A stretch of 64,000 bases of DNA from Sphingobacteriales bacterium 44-61 (GCA_001898405.1 MKTW01000002.1:249719-313718); one strand, 5' to 3'; positions 25,254 to 34,271 are shown, numbered from the stretch's first letter. Notes: generated by a model not told the origin, from the sequence alone. Numbers and translations: made by a program.

Positions 25254-26585
25254 TTAATACTGCACAGTACCCAATGCACGTTGCACATCCACCTTACTGC
25301 TTAACACACTATAAAGCGCATTGAAATAGTTGATCTGGGCAGTACGCAGATCGGTTTCCGCTGTTATTACCTCCAGGTACACTTTGATACCGGAATGATA
25401 CTGCAATTGAATTACATCATACACTTCCTGCGCCAGTTGCACATTTTCCTTTATTGCCAGGAAATTCGCAAGATTGCTCTTATAAGCCGCTACGGCCGCA
25501 GTATATTCAGCATTGACAGAGTTTTCCAGGTTCACGATATCCAGGTCAACCCTTTTCAATTGCCATTCTGCCTGTTTAATATTATACTTTCTTTTTCCTC
25601 CCTGGAAAATGGGCAATCCCAATGTGAGGCCGATATAGGAATTGGGATAGGATTGATTGTATAATTTGGAAAACTGGTCGTTCAGGTAATTGAAATTATA
25701 AGCGCCATTAGCGGAAAGCGTAGGAATAAAGCTCCACTTATTGTATTTCAGATTGGCTTCCTGCAAGCGTTTCAGGGTTTGCAGTTGTTGATACTCTATC
25801 CTGCTGCCAATATCTACTCTCGCCAGTGTATCCTGGGGAATTGCATTCTCCAGTGCTATACTGTCGTAAGCAATATTCAATGTACCGGAAGGCGGATAAT
25901 TCATGACCGCTTTCAGGTTTTCCGTATTCGCCTTCAGGCTTTCTTCCGTAGCCTTTCTTGAAGCAATGGCATTATTCAATGCAATAGTTGCTCTTTTATA
26001 ATCTGTTTTATCTGCCACCCCTGCATCGTATTGAGCACGCGCATCTTTCAGGCTTCTTTCCAGGCGGGTGATCGTTTCCTGCACCACTTTGATCTGCTGT
26101 TGCGTAGCCAACACAGCATAAAAAGCTTTGGTCACGTTCACTACCACATCTATTTTATTGCTGGTGGTTTGTTGCCTTGCCTGTAACTGTACATCATTGC
26201 GGGAACGGAGGGCCAGCAGCACATCGCGGTTGAAGATGGTTTGCGTGGCGCCAAACTGAAATGCAGAAGTATTGTCCACACCCAGTTTTACAGGGTTGCC
26301 CCCAATGATATTGGTCTGCACATCAAAGTTGTGCTGCAGCAAATAATTAAAATTGATCTGGGGATACCAGTCGGCCAGTTTTGATTTCACCTGCAATGCC
26401 GTGATCTGCTCATCAATCAGGGATTGCTGAACCAGGGGTTGCCTTTTTAATGCGTATTGTATCACATTAGGCAGGCTGGCATTCTGCAAAAGACTGTCTG
26501 CACCTGTTTGCTGGGCATTGGATGCAGCAGAGAGTAATAAAGCAGGGACCAGTAAATAGAGAACAAAAGACCGACTCTTTCTCAT
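25254..26585 (-). CDS. TolC-family outer-membrane efflux channel
   Basis: Outer-membrane channel of the tripartite pump. The preferred start is the ATG at 26585 (MRKSRSFVLYLLVPALLL), which gives a normal signal peptide cut near NAQQ; an upstream ATG at 26639 would add 18 residues before it. Two repeats of long alpha-helices and barrel strands are visible, with QQIKVVQETITRLERSLKDARAQY in the first half and GGKRKYNIKQAEWQLKRVDLD in the second. First gene of the tolC-adaptor-RND operon. Confidence 0.92.
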   Translation of the reverse strand: MRKSRSFVLYLLVPALLLSAASNAQQTGADSLLQNASLPNVIQYALKRQPLVQQSLIDEQITALQVKSKLADWYPQINFNYLLQHNFDVQTNIIGGNPVKLGVDNTSAFQFGATQTIFNRDVLLALRSRNDVQLQARQQTTSNKIDVVVNVTKAFYAVLATQQQIKVVQETITRLERSLKDARAQYDAGVADKTDYKRATIALNNAIASRKATEESLKANTENLKAVMNYPPSGTLNIAYDSIALENAIPQDTLARVDIGSRIEYQQLQTLKRLQEANLKYNKWSFIPTLSANGAYNFNYLNDQFSKLYNQSYPNSYIGLTLGLPIFQGGKRKYNIKQAEWQLKRVDLDIVNLENSVNAEYTAAVAAYKSNLANFLAIKENVQLAQEVYDVIQLQYHSGIKVYLEVITAETDLRTAQINYFNALYSVLSSKVDVQRALGTVQY

Positions 26586-26704
26586 AGTTTGATCTATAAA
26601 CATAATAGGTTTTATATACGTGCTTTTATGGCTATGCAACGTTGGTTTGGCCGGGGTGGAACAGATTCCGGCAAATATTTGGGAGTCAATGGAGGATCGG
26701 CATG

Positions 26705-26712
26705 CAAATGTA
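26705..26712 (-). promoter_or_regulatory. -7 box TACATTTG of the efflux operon
   Basis: Perfect TAnnTTTG match about 120 bases before the TolC start, in the gap that separates rpoD from the pump genes. No -33 TTG at the usual distance. Confidence 0.4.
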
Positions 26713-26796
26713 CGGGGAAACGGGATTACGAATTGTACCGGGAAGCAGGTAAAAGTTAAAAAATTATATGAATGGTTGGAGAAGAATACAATGTAA

Positions 26797-26836
26797 AAAA
26801 ACAGCCCCGGTCAACTGAATGTCCGGAGCTGTTTTC
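26797..26836 (-). terminator. Rho-independent terminator of rpoD
   Basis: Arms 26798-26810 and 26823-26835 pair over 12 of 13 bases (AAAACAGC...GCTGTTTT). Read on the minus strand the hairpin is followed by a run of T, as expected for the end of the rpoD transcript. Confidence 0.75.
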
Positions 26837-26859
26837 TTTAAATAAACCCATCGACTTGG

Positions 26860-26919
26860 CCGCCTACGCTAAAGCTTCGGCGGGTAAAGCTGCTATTTCC
26901 TGATCAGGCGGGCCTGATC
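26860..26919. other. Two small hairpins in the rpoD 3' region
   Basis: CCGCC (26860) with GGCGG (26879), and GATCAGGC (26902-26909) with GCCTGATC (26912-26919) around a GG loop. They lie between the rpoD stop and its terminator. Role unknown; possibly protects the 3' end of the message. Confidence 0.35.
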
Positions 26920-26933
26920 GTCTTTTCGGATAA

Positions 26934-27791
26934 CTATCCCAGGTAAGCTTTCAGCGCGCTGCTATAGCGGGCTTTCTGCAAACGCTTGATCGCTCTTTCT
27001 TTGATCTGGCGGATACGTTCTTTGGTAAGATCGTATTTCTGGCCGATCTGTTCGATGGTAACACCTTGTTCTCCATCCAGGCCGAAATAAGCGTTCACGA
27101 TTTCTGCTTCCCTTGGGCTGAGTGATTTGAGCACACGACGGATCTCGTTTCTCAGTGAATCTTTCATCACATCGTCATCGGTGTCATCACCACCTTCCAG
27201 CAAATCACCCATGGCAACATCTTCTGCTTCGTGCACAGGTGCATCCAGTGAAGTGTGACGGGTATTGCTTTGGAAAATGTTGTTGATCTCTGTTTCACTC
27301 ATTTCCAGCAATTCGGCCAACTCTTCTGTTGATGGCTCCCTTTCGTGCTCCTGCTCGAAAGCCATATAAGCTTTGTTGGCTTTGTTGTAAGTGCCAATTT
27401 TGTTTTGAGGCAGGCGGACTAATCTGCCCTGCTCTGCCAACGCCTGTAAAATGGACTGGCGAATCCACCATACAGCGTATGAAATAAATTTGAAACCTTT
27501 GGTTTCATCAAAGCGTTGTGCCGCTTTAATCAGGCCGAGGTTGCCCTCGTTAATAAGATCACTCAGTGATAAACCCTGGTGTTGATATTGCTTGGCTACA
27601 GATACCACGAAGCGGAGGTTAGCCTGCACCAGTTTGTCCAGTGCTTTCTGATCTCCCATCTTGATACGCTGTGCCAACGTGGTTTCCTCTTCAGGAGTGA
27701 TCATAGAGATCTTCGAAATTTCCTGAAGGTACTTCTCAACCGCCTGAGAATCCCTGTTGGTAATCTGGGTAGCAATTTTGAGTTGCCTCAT
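26934..27791 (-). CDS. rpoD: Primary RNA polymerase sigma factor
   Basis: 285 residues, the short form typical of Bacteroidota. Region 1.2 (about 14-45), region 2 with KLVQANLRFVVSVAKQYQ and FISYAVWWIRQSILQAL (-7 element melting and recognition), region 3 (SLDAPVHEAEDVAMGD) and region 4 with the helix-turn-helix VTIEQIGQKYDLTKERIRQIKERA. Region 1.1 is missing, as in the phylum. It directs RNA polymerase to TAnnTTTG promoters such as those noted in this window. Confidence 0.96.
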   Translation of the reverse strand: MRQLKIATQITNRDSQAVEKYLQEISKISMITPEEETTLAQRIKMGDQKALDKLVQANLRFVVSVAKQYQHQGLSLSDLINEGNLGLIKAAQRFDETKGFKFISYAVWWIRQSILQALAEQGRLVRLPQNKIGTYNKANKAYMAFEQEHEREPSTEELAELLEMSETEINNIFQSNTRHTSLDAPVHEAEDVAMGDLLEGGDDTDDDVMKDSLRNEIRRVLKSLSPREAEIVNAYFGLDGEQGVTIEQIGQKYDLTKERIRQIKERAIKRLQKARYSSALKAYLG

Positions 27792-27885
27792 AATGAATCT
27801 GTCTGTTTAAATAAAAACAATAATAGACAGTCTTTGTTTGCAGGATATGCAAAAGGTAGTGAATAAAACCGTCCCGAACCGTCTG

Positions 27886-27893
27886 CAAAAATA
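27886..27893 (-). promoter_or_regulatory. -7 box TATTTTTG upstream of rpoD
   Basis: Perfect TAnnTTTG box about 95 bases before the rpoD ATG, which would give a leader of roughly 88 bases. No clear -33 TTG. Confidence 0.4.
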
Positions 27894-28046
27894 CATTGCA
27901 TTAACGGAATCTCATAGCCCTTGTTAATAATTATTATGAGAGAATTGGCTGTAAGTAATTATATTTCCCGCCCTTATAGCTGAAAGCTGTGCTGGCAGTG
28001 CATTTGACAGCATTTCTTAAAGAAAATACAAAGGCTCTCCTCCTGG

Positions 28047-29210
28047 TCAGGATGTGGATTTCGCGGCCTTTGCCCGCCTTCTGAGTACGATCCACAGTAC
28101 CAGCCCGGTCAGGAACAAAAGAGTCGAGATCACTTCCGCCTGCGTGGGTTGGAAACCGAACAGGTTCAGGCGCGTATTCACGCGTATTTTTTCTATTAAA
28201 AACCTTTCGATCCCGTTCACCATCAGGTAGAGCGCAAAAAGGGTGCCCGGCACTTTCAGTTTTTTGCGGACAGACCATAAAAGAGCGAATAAAAGCAGCC
28301 CCATGATCACTTCGTAGAAGGGAGTGGGGTAAACGGGGTGTGGCAGTTCATTGCAATATTTGCCTATACAACCGGGGATCGGGTTGCCTGTTTCGTTTAC
28401 ATTATGCGGATAAGTATAGGCCCACATCCAATCCGGCAGCCAGCTAAAAGGCTTAGGATTAAGATTATCTACGCCCCAGTCGCCATCCCCTGCCACCTGG
28501 CAACCGATCCTGCCCACACCATAAGCCAGCATAAGAGCCGGGGCAGCAGCGTCATTCAGGTGCCAGAAGCCGATATTATGCTTGCGGGCATAGATCCAAA
28601 TGGCTATGGCAGCACAGATCAGGCCCCCATAAAAAGTAAGCCCGGACGGAGAAAACAAATAAGAGGAAGGATGCTTCAGGAAATCGCTCCAGTTCTCGAA
28701 AATATCAAACACCTTGGCGCCTATCAGGCCAAACACCAGGGCCAGGATAGTCATTTCTCCTACCCTGTCCTGCGGCCAGATCCGGATCGTCCTTTTCTCC
28801 GGTTTGGGCAATTTCTGTTTATTCTTCTCATACCATTTCAGTCCGGCAAACAAAAGCCCCAACCCAATGCCGGCAGGCCAGCTCCCGATACCGGAGAAAA
28901 TAAACTGCTGCGGGTCTTCCGTAGCGGAATCGTCCATAATGAACAGGGCCAGGATCTTGTAACCCAGTAAAAAGCCGAGGAGAAAATTAAGGATCAATTC
29001 GACAGCGGTAGCGGGTTGCCCAACCATCACCTGCATTTCCTTGGGTTGCAGCAGGCCTTCCCTGCTCTTGCGTTTCAGCTCCGCAGTAAGGGTGACGGCG
29101 GCCAGTATAAAGGATATGGCCACAAAAAAACCAAACGAGTTGACAAACCGCAGAAAGGTCCATTCTACACCAAAAAGATCTTTGAAGGCGAAATAAAGGT
29201 TGGGATACAT
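28047..29210 (-). CDS. lgt: Prolipoprotein diacylglyceryl transferase
   Basis: 387-residue inner-membrane enzyme that transfers diacylglycerol from phosphatidylglycerol to the lipobox cysteine of prolipoproteins; needed for the lipoproteins encoded in this window. Seven or more helices; the Lgt signature is YGVGRIGCQVAGDGDWG (usual form GRxGNFxNGE) and the C-terminal HPVYPTPFYEVIMG corresponds to HPxQLYE. Longer than E. coli Lgt because of an extended N-terminal part. Stands alone; the open frame overlapping its C-terminus in another register is not a gene. Confidence 0.92.
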   Translation of the reverse strand: MYPNLYFAFKDLFGVEWTFLRFVNSFGFFVAISFILAAVTLTAELKRKSREGLLQPKEMQVMVGQPATAVELILNFLLGFLLGYKILALFIMDDSATEDPQQFIFSGIGSWPAGIGLGLLFAGLKWYEKNKQKLPKPEKRTIRIWPQDRVGEMTILALVFGLIGAKVFDIFENWSDFLKHPSSYLFSPSGLTFYGGLICAAIAIWIYARKHNIGFWHLNDAAAPALMLAYGVGRIGCQVAGDGDWGVDNLNPKPFSWLPDWMWAYTYPHNVNETGNPIPGCIGKYCNELPHPVYPTPFYEVIMGLLLFALLWSVRKKLKVPGTLFALYLMVNGIERFLIEKIRVNTRLNLFGFQPTQAEVISTLLFLTGLVLWIVLRRRAKAAKSTS

Positions 29211-29348
29211 TTATTGTGTTGGTTTTAAGCAGGGCGAATATACACTCTAATTAAAAATTCAAAAGTCAGTAATCAAAATATCCCGGTAATTAGGAGAAAT
29301 TTTGACAACTGACTTTGATTGTTGACTTAAAAGGTGAAATTTCTATTA

Positions 29349-29765
29349 TTAGTTACAATACTCGTCGAAGGCACCGATCAGATTATGGGCGATCATCTGT
29401 GCCGGCCTTCCTTCTATCTGGTGGCGCTCGATAAAATGCACCAGTTGGCCGTCTTTAAACAAGGCGATAGCCGGTGAAGAAGGAGGATAAGGAAGCAGGT
29501 GCTCCCTCAATGTTTTTATGGCTTCGATATCAAAACCCGCAAAACTGGTGGTCAGGAAATCCGGTTTATTCTTGGCATTTACAACAGCCATCAGCACTCC
29601 CGGCCTTGCACTGCCTGCTGAGCAGCCGCAAACGGAATTGATCATTACCAGGGTGGTGCCTTTTTTCGCCAGCTGGGCGTTCACTTCATCGGCTGTCAGC
29701 AACTCGGAGAAACCGTTGTCTGTCAGCTCTTCTTTCATGGGGGTGACTATTTCTTCTGGATACAT
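29349..29765 (-). CDS. BrxA/BrxB-family bacilliredoxin
   Basis: 138-residue thioredoxin-fold protein. MYPEEIVTPMKEEL and the active-site C46-G-C48 in INSVCGCSAG are diagnostic of the BrxA/YphP family, which removes bacillithiol from S-bacillithiolated proteins. Full length. Its presence suggests bacillithiol as low-molecular-weight thiol, by inference. A promoter box lies just upstream. Confidence 0.9.
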   Translation of the reverse strand: MYPEEIVTPMKEELTDNGFSELLTADEVNAQLAKKGTTLVMINSVCGCSAGSARPGVLMAVVNAKNKPDFLTTSFAGFDIEAIKTLREHLLPYPPSSPAIALFKDGQLVHFIERHQIEGRPAQMIAHNLIGAFDEYCN

Positions 29766-29787
29766 AGTTGAGTTTAGTTATGAAACG

Positions 29788-29795
29788 CAAAAATA
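29788..29795 (-). promoter_or_regulatory. -7 box TATTTTTG of the bacilliredoxin gene
   Basis: Perfect TAnnTTTG box 22 bases before the ATG, the same arrangement as trxB. No -33 TTG at the expected place. Confidence 0.45.
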
Positions 29796-29819
29796 GGCAA
29801 AAAGGTTTGGGTACGAATG

Positions 29820-29850
29820 GTTCGAATTGAGGCGAATGGCGCGAATGGGA
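29820..29850. repeat. ATTCGYG word cluster
   Basis: On the minus strand reads ATTCGCGCCATTCGCC; one of four similar intergenic clusters in the window (see 15322, 38061, 58744). Confidence 0.3.
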
Positions 29851-29882
29851 GGAGGTGGAATGGAGGGTGTATGGCTAAAAAA

Positions 29883-29924
29883 TGACACTATGTCTTATTG
29901 AATAGAAATATTTGACAGTTTGTC
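29883..29924. promoter_or_regulatory. Two TGACA-N3-TGTC operators upstream of hsp20
   Basis: TGACACTATGTC (29883-29894) and TGACAGTTTGTC (29913-29924) are inverted repeats with the same half sites and spacer, exactly 30 bases apart, about three helical turns. They are 120-160 bases ahead of the Hsp20 start. The arrangement suits two dimers of a heat-shock repressor or activator. Confidence 0.5.
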
Positions 29925-30043
29925 GCTTTTTTAATGAGATTGGGCTTAGGATGGCAGGGAAATGGGAGAAAAAAGGCAGTGGTACGTGGTTTGAAAAGTA
30001 GTTGTCGTATTCAACAAAACAAAAAAATTAAAAAGAATAGTTT

Positions 30044-30502
30044 ATGACACACGTAAGATTCGGCCGCCGTCCTTTTGAGAAGAGCTTTAACAATTTAGTG
30101 GACGACCTTTTTTCAGAGCTTCCCGTCTTGTATAGGAATGGATCAGATACAGTATTCAAGGGGTTTGCCCCGGTGAATATTAAAGAAACGGATAAGGGTT
30201 ATTCACTTGAGGTGATCGCTCCAGGTTTCGATAAGTCTGATTTCAAAGTGAACGTTGACCAGGATGTGCTGACAGTTTCTGCTGAGAAGAAACAGGAAGT
30301 GAAAGAGAACGCAGAAAACAGCAATACAGAGAAGCATGTCCGGCGCGAGTACAGCTTCCGTTCATTCAAAAGATCTTTTACACTGGACGAAAAGATTGAC
30401 GCGGCTGGAATTGACGCAAAATATAATAATGGAGTGCTGGTATTAAACCTTCCTAAGAAGGAAGTAGTCAAAGCTACAGCACAAGAAATAAATATTCAGT
30501 AA
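30044..30502 (+). CDS. Hsp20/alpha-crystallin small heat-shock protein
   Basis: 152-residue ATP-independent chaperone that holds unfolding proteins in the cytoplasm. A short N-terminal region is followed by the alpha-crystallin domain (about 40-140) with FKVNVDQDVLTVSAEKK and the closing A-x-x-x-N-G-V-L-x-L motif (AKYNNGVLVLNLPK). The C-terminal EINIQ contains the I-x-I anchor used for oligomer assembly. A terminator follows; paired operators precede it, fitting stress-induced expression. Confidence 0.93.
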   Translation: MTHVRFGRRPFEKSFNNLVDDLFSELPVLYRNGSDTVFKGFAPVNIKETDKGYSLEVIAPGFDKSDFKVNVDQDVLTVSAEKKQEVKENAENSNTEKHVRREYSFRSFKRSFTLDEKIDAAGIDAKYNNGVLVLNLPKKEVVKATAQEINIQ

Positions 30503-30537
30503 GAATCTTTCTCATAAGCAGTTGGTTTTGGTTTACA

Positions 30538-30568
30538 CCCCGTCGTTTCCACGATGGGGTTTCTTTTT
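30538..30568 (+). terminator. Rho-independent terminator of hsp20
   Basis: CCCCGTCG pairs with CGATGGGG around a short loop (30538-30559), then a T-rich tail TTTCTTTTT. Confidence 0.85.
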
Positions 30569-30610
30569 GTACGGGCAACCTTTACAGCAAAAGCATTGTC
30601 TAAAATCTGC

Positions 30611-30618
30611 TATTTTTG
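30611..30618 (+). promoter_or_regulatory. -7 box TATTTTTG of the 427-residue secreted protein gene
   Basis: Perfect TAnnTTTG match 27 bases before the ATG and just after the hsp20 terminator. No -33 TTG. Confidence 0.45.
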
Positions 30619-30645
30619 CAACTTGATTACCAACAGCACTAAACT

Positions 30646-31929
30646 ATGCACAAGAAAGTATTATATTTCTTTCTATTATTTGTATTGTCTGTATCCACTG
30701 CGAAAAGCCAGGATACAACTTCTGTAGATACCATTATTCAGCATATACCTGAAGAACCAGTAGACAGTACACTGCGTATTGTCAATCTTATTCCCTATAT
30801 AACACTGCACGTGGATTCCGTGCTTTCCTATAAACTGGCCATCAACCGGGACGAGACCAAATATTACTGGTATCTGAAAAACTCCCCCATTGGCCTTAAG
30901 ATCAATAAGGATAATGGCATGCTGACCTTTAAAGCGGAAAAATCCTTTTTCCTTTCCGGTAAGCTGAAATATGATGAAGAATATTCAGTAAAATTAGGTG
31001 TTCAAAACCTTGCCAACCCTAAAGAAAGAGTAGATACCAGCTTTACGCTTGTTTTTTATAACACAGACGTGGTGTTACCAAAATTGAAGCCCTCCGTTGG
31101 CAGCACGCTTACCGCAGAAGAAGGGGAAACTATTTCGTTCAGCATACAGTGCGAATCAGGCAATTTTACGATCGAAGATATTTTATTTACCAGCAATATT
31201 TCCATCTCGAATTATAAATCCGTAAAGCATTGCGGAGATGAATTTTCCTGGACCATTCCTTTCGATTTTGTGAAAGAAACCGATACCGCTAAAACCAAAA
31301 TACTCAACCTGAGCTTTGTCGGTTCCACTCCCAAATTCCAGATAAGGGATACGGCCAATGTAAGGATCACTGTAAAAGACGCACTCAACTATCCAATGGC
31401 CAAACAGGAATATGAAGTGGTAGTATCGAATTTGAGGAAACACCTGATGACATTAAAATATACTTTTCTCCAGATAGATAAAAAGATCAGGAAGACCAGG
31501 GGAGCACGGACCTCTTTTGACCTTACCTCGGCTACTTCAGCCCTTACAGGCACCATCCTGAGCACATCCGGCGGGGCTTCTGCTGAAACAGCTGGTAAAA
31601 TATTGCCAAGCGCCGGGGTGGCACTGGTGCCGGTAAAAGAAGCGACCGCTCCCAATAAAGTAGTGGAACAAAACCAGGCTTCCCTGATACGCTCTTCCAT
31701 CAAGCGGCTGGAATATATGCTGTATGATTACACTTTGCTGGGCGACCGGGACCCACAAATCCTTACTAAAACTGCCAAGCTTAAAGAAGAATTAAAGCAA
31801 AGCCAGATGCAGTTGATAGACGTGCCGGTAGATGTAACCACAGAGGGTATGACTGAAGAAGAATTGAACAAATACTTCAACAACCCCAAAGTGAATAAAA
31901 AATACCGTGTAAGCAACAAAGGAAGGTGA
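30646..31929 (+). CDS. Secreted protein of unknown function with Ig/cadherin-like region
   Basis: 427 residues, not recognised. Signal peptide ends near AKSQD. Residues 45-250 alternate strands in the manner of cadherin or putative-Ig repeats (ITLHVDSVLSYKL, MLTFKAEKSFFLSG, SFTLVFYNTD, and a similar second unit). The C-terminal third is helical and charged (LKYTFLQIDKKIRKTRGAR, IRSSIKRLEYMLYDYTLLGD) with a Gly/Ala/Ser-rich stretch between. It ends one base from the convergent NTF2-like gene. Could be a surface or periplasmic structural protein; no catalytic motif is visible. Confidence 0.6.
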   Translation: MHKKVLYFFLLFVLSVSTAKSQDTTSVDTIIQHIPEEPVDSTLRIVNLIPYITLHVDSVLSYKLAINRDETKYYWYLKNSPIGLKINKDNGMLTFKAEKSFFLSGKLKYDEEYSVKLGVQNLANPKERVDTSFTLVFYNTDVVLPKLKPSVGSTLTAEEGETISFSIQCESGNFTIEDILFTSNISISNYKSVKHCGDEFSWTIPFDFVKETDTAKTKILNLSFVGSTPKFQIRDTANVRITVKDALNYPMAKQEYEVVVSNLRKHLMTLKYTFLQIDKKIRKTRGARTSFDLTSATSALTGTILSTSGGASAETAGKILPSAGVALVPVKEATAPNKVVEQNQASLIRSSIKRLEYMLYDYTLLGDRDPQILTKTAKLKEELKQSQMQLIDVPVDVTTEGMTEEELNKYFNNPKVNKKYRVSNKGR

Positions 31930-31930
31930 T

Positions 31931-32386
31931 CTACGGCTGGCAGCCTGCACGGCGCCGGGTATCAATCAGGTATTGTATTTTCCAGGCACCGTCAAGTTTC
32001 ACCAGTTGAAATGAATTGACGCCGCAATGGCTGAAAGCCCCATTGAGGTAAAAATTATATGGTGTCCATACAATAGCCAGCGGGCCATCTATTTTTATTG
32101 TTTCAAAACTGATCCGTTCATCTGCAGAATCTTTTTTCATCTTCCCTACTACTTCGGCAAACTCGTTGATGTCCTCATCGCGCACAATTGTCTTTCCCTC
32201 CTTATTCCGTGATATGGTTTGCATGATCACTTTGTCTGCAAACACGGATTTGAAAGAAGCAGCATCACCGTTGCGCATGGCAGCGAACATTGTATTGATC
32301 ACAGTTTTAACAGAATCTTCTGCCTGCTGTGCAAAAGCCATTTGCCCGATAAAAACGGTTGTTAACAATATGAAAAAGGAACGCAT
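31931..32386 (-). CDS. Secreted NTF2-like (DUF4440/SnoaL type) protein
   Basis: 151 residues. Signal peptide cut after MAFAQQ, then a single NTF2-like cone: helix EDSVKTVINTMFAAMRNGDAASFKSVF, strand with ISRNKEGKTIVRDEDINEF, and terminal strands IVWTPYNFYLNGAFSHCGVNSFQLVK and WKIQYLIDTRR. Such exported members in Bacteroidota bind small ligands or have unassigned enzyme roles. No partner nearby. Confidence 0.75.
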   Translation of the reverse strand: MRSFFILLTTVFIGQMAFAQQAEDSVKTVINTMFAAMRNGDAASFKSVFADKVIMQTISRNKEGKTIVRDEDINEFAEVVGKMKKDSADERISFETIKIDGPLAIVWTPYNFYLNGAFSHCGVNSFQLVKLDGAWKIQYLIDTRRRAGCQP

Positions 32387-32447
32387 ATTAACATTGTTTA
32401 AGTGAACCCGGTATCATTATTTCCGTCCTAAAGTAAATTCATTCATC

Positions 32448-32783
32448 ATGAAAAGAATAAGAATTGTACAAGCGGTCGTTTTAGTGGCCGTAGCGGCAGT
32501 GATTACCAGTTGTTCTACTACCCGGTATGATTATGATCCTTATCCCCCGCCTCCGCCCCGCACTTCTGTTTCACTTATTGTAACTGCAGGGCCTGGAATG
32601 GTCATCAACCGTTATCATGACGGACGGTATTATTACCGCAACCCCAGCGGATGGATATACTGGAGGGGCTACGACAACAGGTATTACCTCGACAGAAAAT
32701 ATATACACAAATCCTATAAGAGATATCCGCAGTATAATGACTGGAACAGGGGTCGTGGTCATGGTTATGGAAGGAGAAGATAA
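32448..32783 (+). CDS. Small Tyr/Arg/Gly-rich lipoprotein
   Basis: 111 residues. Lipobox in AAVITSCSTT, then a proline cluster (YPPPPPRT) and a C-terminus of aromatic and basic residues (RYYYRNPSGWIYWRGYDNRYYL, ending GHGYGRRR). A Tyr/Arg-rich surface lipoprotein of a kind common in Chitinophagaceae; function unknown. Confidence 0.65.
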   Translation: MKRIRIVQAVVLVAVAAVITSCSTTRYDYDPYPPPPPRTSVSLIVTAGPGMVINRYHDGRYYYRNPSGWIYWRGYDNRYYLDRKYIHKSYKRYPQYNDWNRGRGHGYGRRR

Positions 32784-32800
32784 TTATTGCGGCCTTTACT

Positions 32801-32853
32801 AAAACTTTGCGCCCTTTGCGATCCGAACGGTAACGCAAAGGGCGCAAAGTTTT
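32801..32853. terminator. Strong bidirectional terminator
   Basis: Twenty-base perfect inverted repeat (32801-32820 with 32834-32853) around a 13-base loop, flanked by A and T runs on both sides and by further GCGGC/GCCGC pairing. It lies between convergent genes and can end both transcripts. Confidence 0.85.
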
Positions 32854-32870
32854 CAAATGCCGCAACAGCA

Positions 32871-34271
32871 CTATTTCACATACCCCAATATCTTCAGCAT
32901 GCTTTGTGCAGTCTGCTCTTTTGCATAAAGCCAGTCTACCAGTTTTCCATTCTTATCATACCCAACGATAACATGTTTGGGCGAAGGGATCAGGCAGTGC
33001 TTGATACCGCCATAACCACTGATCTGGTCCTGGTAAGCGCCGGTATGGAAAAAGCCGACATACAATGGCTCGCCATTATTTATTTTAGGCAGGAACACTT
33101 CATTGATATGTTCTTCTGAGTCGTAGTAATCATGGCTGTCGCAGGTGATGCCTCCGAGCACCACGCGCTGGTATTCTTCATCCCACTTGTTGATCGGCAG
33201 CATCAGGAAGCGCTCGCCAATGCCCCAGGTATCCGGAAGTGTGGTGATAAAGGATGAGTCGATCATGTACCAGTTTTCCCGGTCATTCTGCACTTTCTCT
33301 CCGATCACACTATAAATATGCGCCATGCTCTCCCCTACTGTATAGCTGCCAAATTCAGTAAAGATATTCGGCATGGGAACTTTTGCCTTTTTGCAGGCCG
33401 ATTTGATATTACCAACGATCTCATTGATCATAAACTGGTAATCGTATTCAAAACCCAGGGAGTGTTTGATCGGGAAACCGCCGCCGATATTGATGGAATC
33501 CAGTTCAGGGCAGATCTTTTTCAGCTGGCAGTACAGGTTGATGATCTTGTTCAGCTCACTCCAGTAATAGATATCATCCTTAATACCTTTATTGAGGAAG
33601 ATATGCAGCATTTTCAACTGGAATTTGCTTTCATATCCTTCGATCCTGTCTACATAAAACTCGAGTATATCTTTTGCACGGATACCAAGGCGGGAGGTAT
33701 AGAAGGGGAAAGTCGGTTCTTCTTCCGCCGCTACCCTGATGCCCAGTTTGAAAGGTACTTTTACAGACTTGGCGTATTCTTTCAGCTCCTCTTTGTTGTC
33801 GAGCACCGGGATCACATTCTGGAAACCCGAGTTGAGCAGGCTGGCGATCCGGCGGGTATATCCTTTCTGCTTATAGCCATTGCAGATAATATGAATATCC
33901 TTCGTGATCTTCTTTTTTTCGTACAGCTTCTTGATGATCTCAATATCGTAAGCATAAGAGGTTTCGAGATTGATATCATGCTTCAGCGCTTCTTCCACCA
34001 CAAAGCTGAAATGTGAGCTTTTGGTGCAGTAGCAATAAAAATATTTCCCCTCATACTTATGCTTCTTGAAAGCAGCGGCAAACATGGTTTTCGCTTTCTT
34101 GATCTGCATCCCGATCTTGGGCAGATAGCTTAGTTTCAGCGGGGTGCCGTACTTATCTATCAGTGCTTTAATATCAAGGTTGTTGTACTGAAGGTAGCCG
34201 TCTTTTACATCAAAGCCTTCCTGGGGAAAATTGAAGGTTTGTTTTACGAGGTCGAAATAAGTATTATTCAT
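32871..34271 (-). CDS. speA: PLP-dependent arginine decarboxylase (alanine-racemase fold)
   Basis: 466-residue fold-III decarboxylase, first step from arginine to agmatine and polyamines. K84 in YFYCYCTKSS aligns with the PLP lysine; the phosphate-binding loop is NIGGGFPIKHSLG, and the C-terminal DSHDYYD and HTGAYQDQISGYGG form the active site of this branch. The Bacteroidota enzyme is close in length to this one and is usually annotated as arginine decarboxylase; ornithine or diaminopimelate specificity is less likely but not excluded. Monocistronic, with a promoter box upstream and a strong terminator downstream. Confidence 0.85.
   Translation of the reverse strand: MNNTYFDLVKQTFNFPQEGFDVKDGYLQYNNLDIKALIDKYGTPLKLSYLPKIGMQIKKAKTMFAAAFKKHKYEGKYFYCYCTKSSHFSFVVEEALKHDINLETSYAYDIEIIKKLYEKKKITKDIHIICNGYKQKGYTRRIASLLNSGFQNVIPVLDNKEELKEYAKSVKVPFKLGIRVAAEEEPTFPFYTSRLGIRAKDILEFYVDRIEGYESKFQLKMLHIFLNKGIKDDIYYWSELNKIINLYCQLKKICPELDSINIGGGFPIKHSLGFEYDYQFMINEIVGNIKSACKKAKVPMPNIFTEFGSYTVGESMAHIYSVIGEKVQNDRENWYMIDSSFITTLPDTWGIGERFLMLPINKWDEEYQRVVLGGITCDSHDYYDSEEHINEVFLPKINNGEPLYVGFFHTGAYQDQISGYGGIKHCLIPSPKHVIVGYDKNGKLVDWLYAKEQTAQSMLKILGYVK

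Noticed and set aside
27934-28278. 114-codon minus-strand frame at the lgt 3' end
   Set aside because: It overlaps the lgt C-terminus in another frame and has no family match or promoter.
33318-34016. 232-codon open frame on the plus strand
   Set aside because: Antisense to the arginine decarboxylase gene, which has its own promoter and full motifs.
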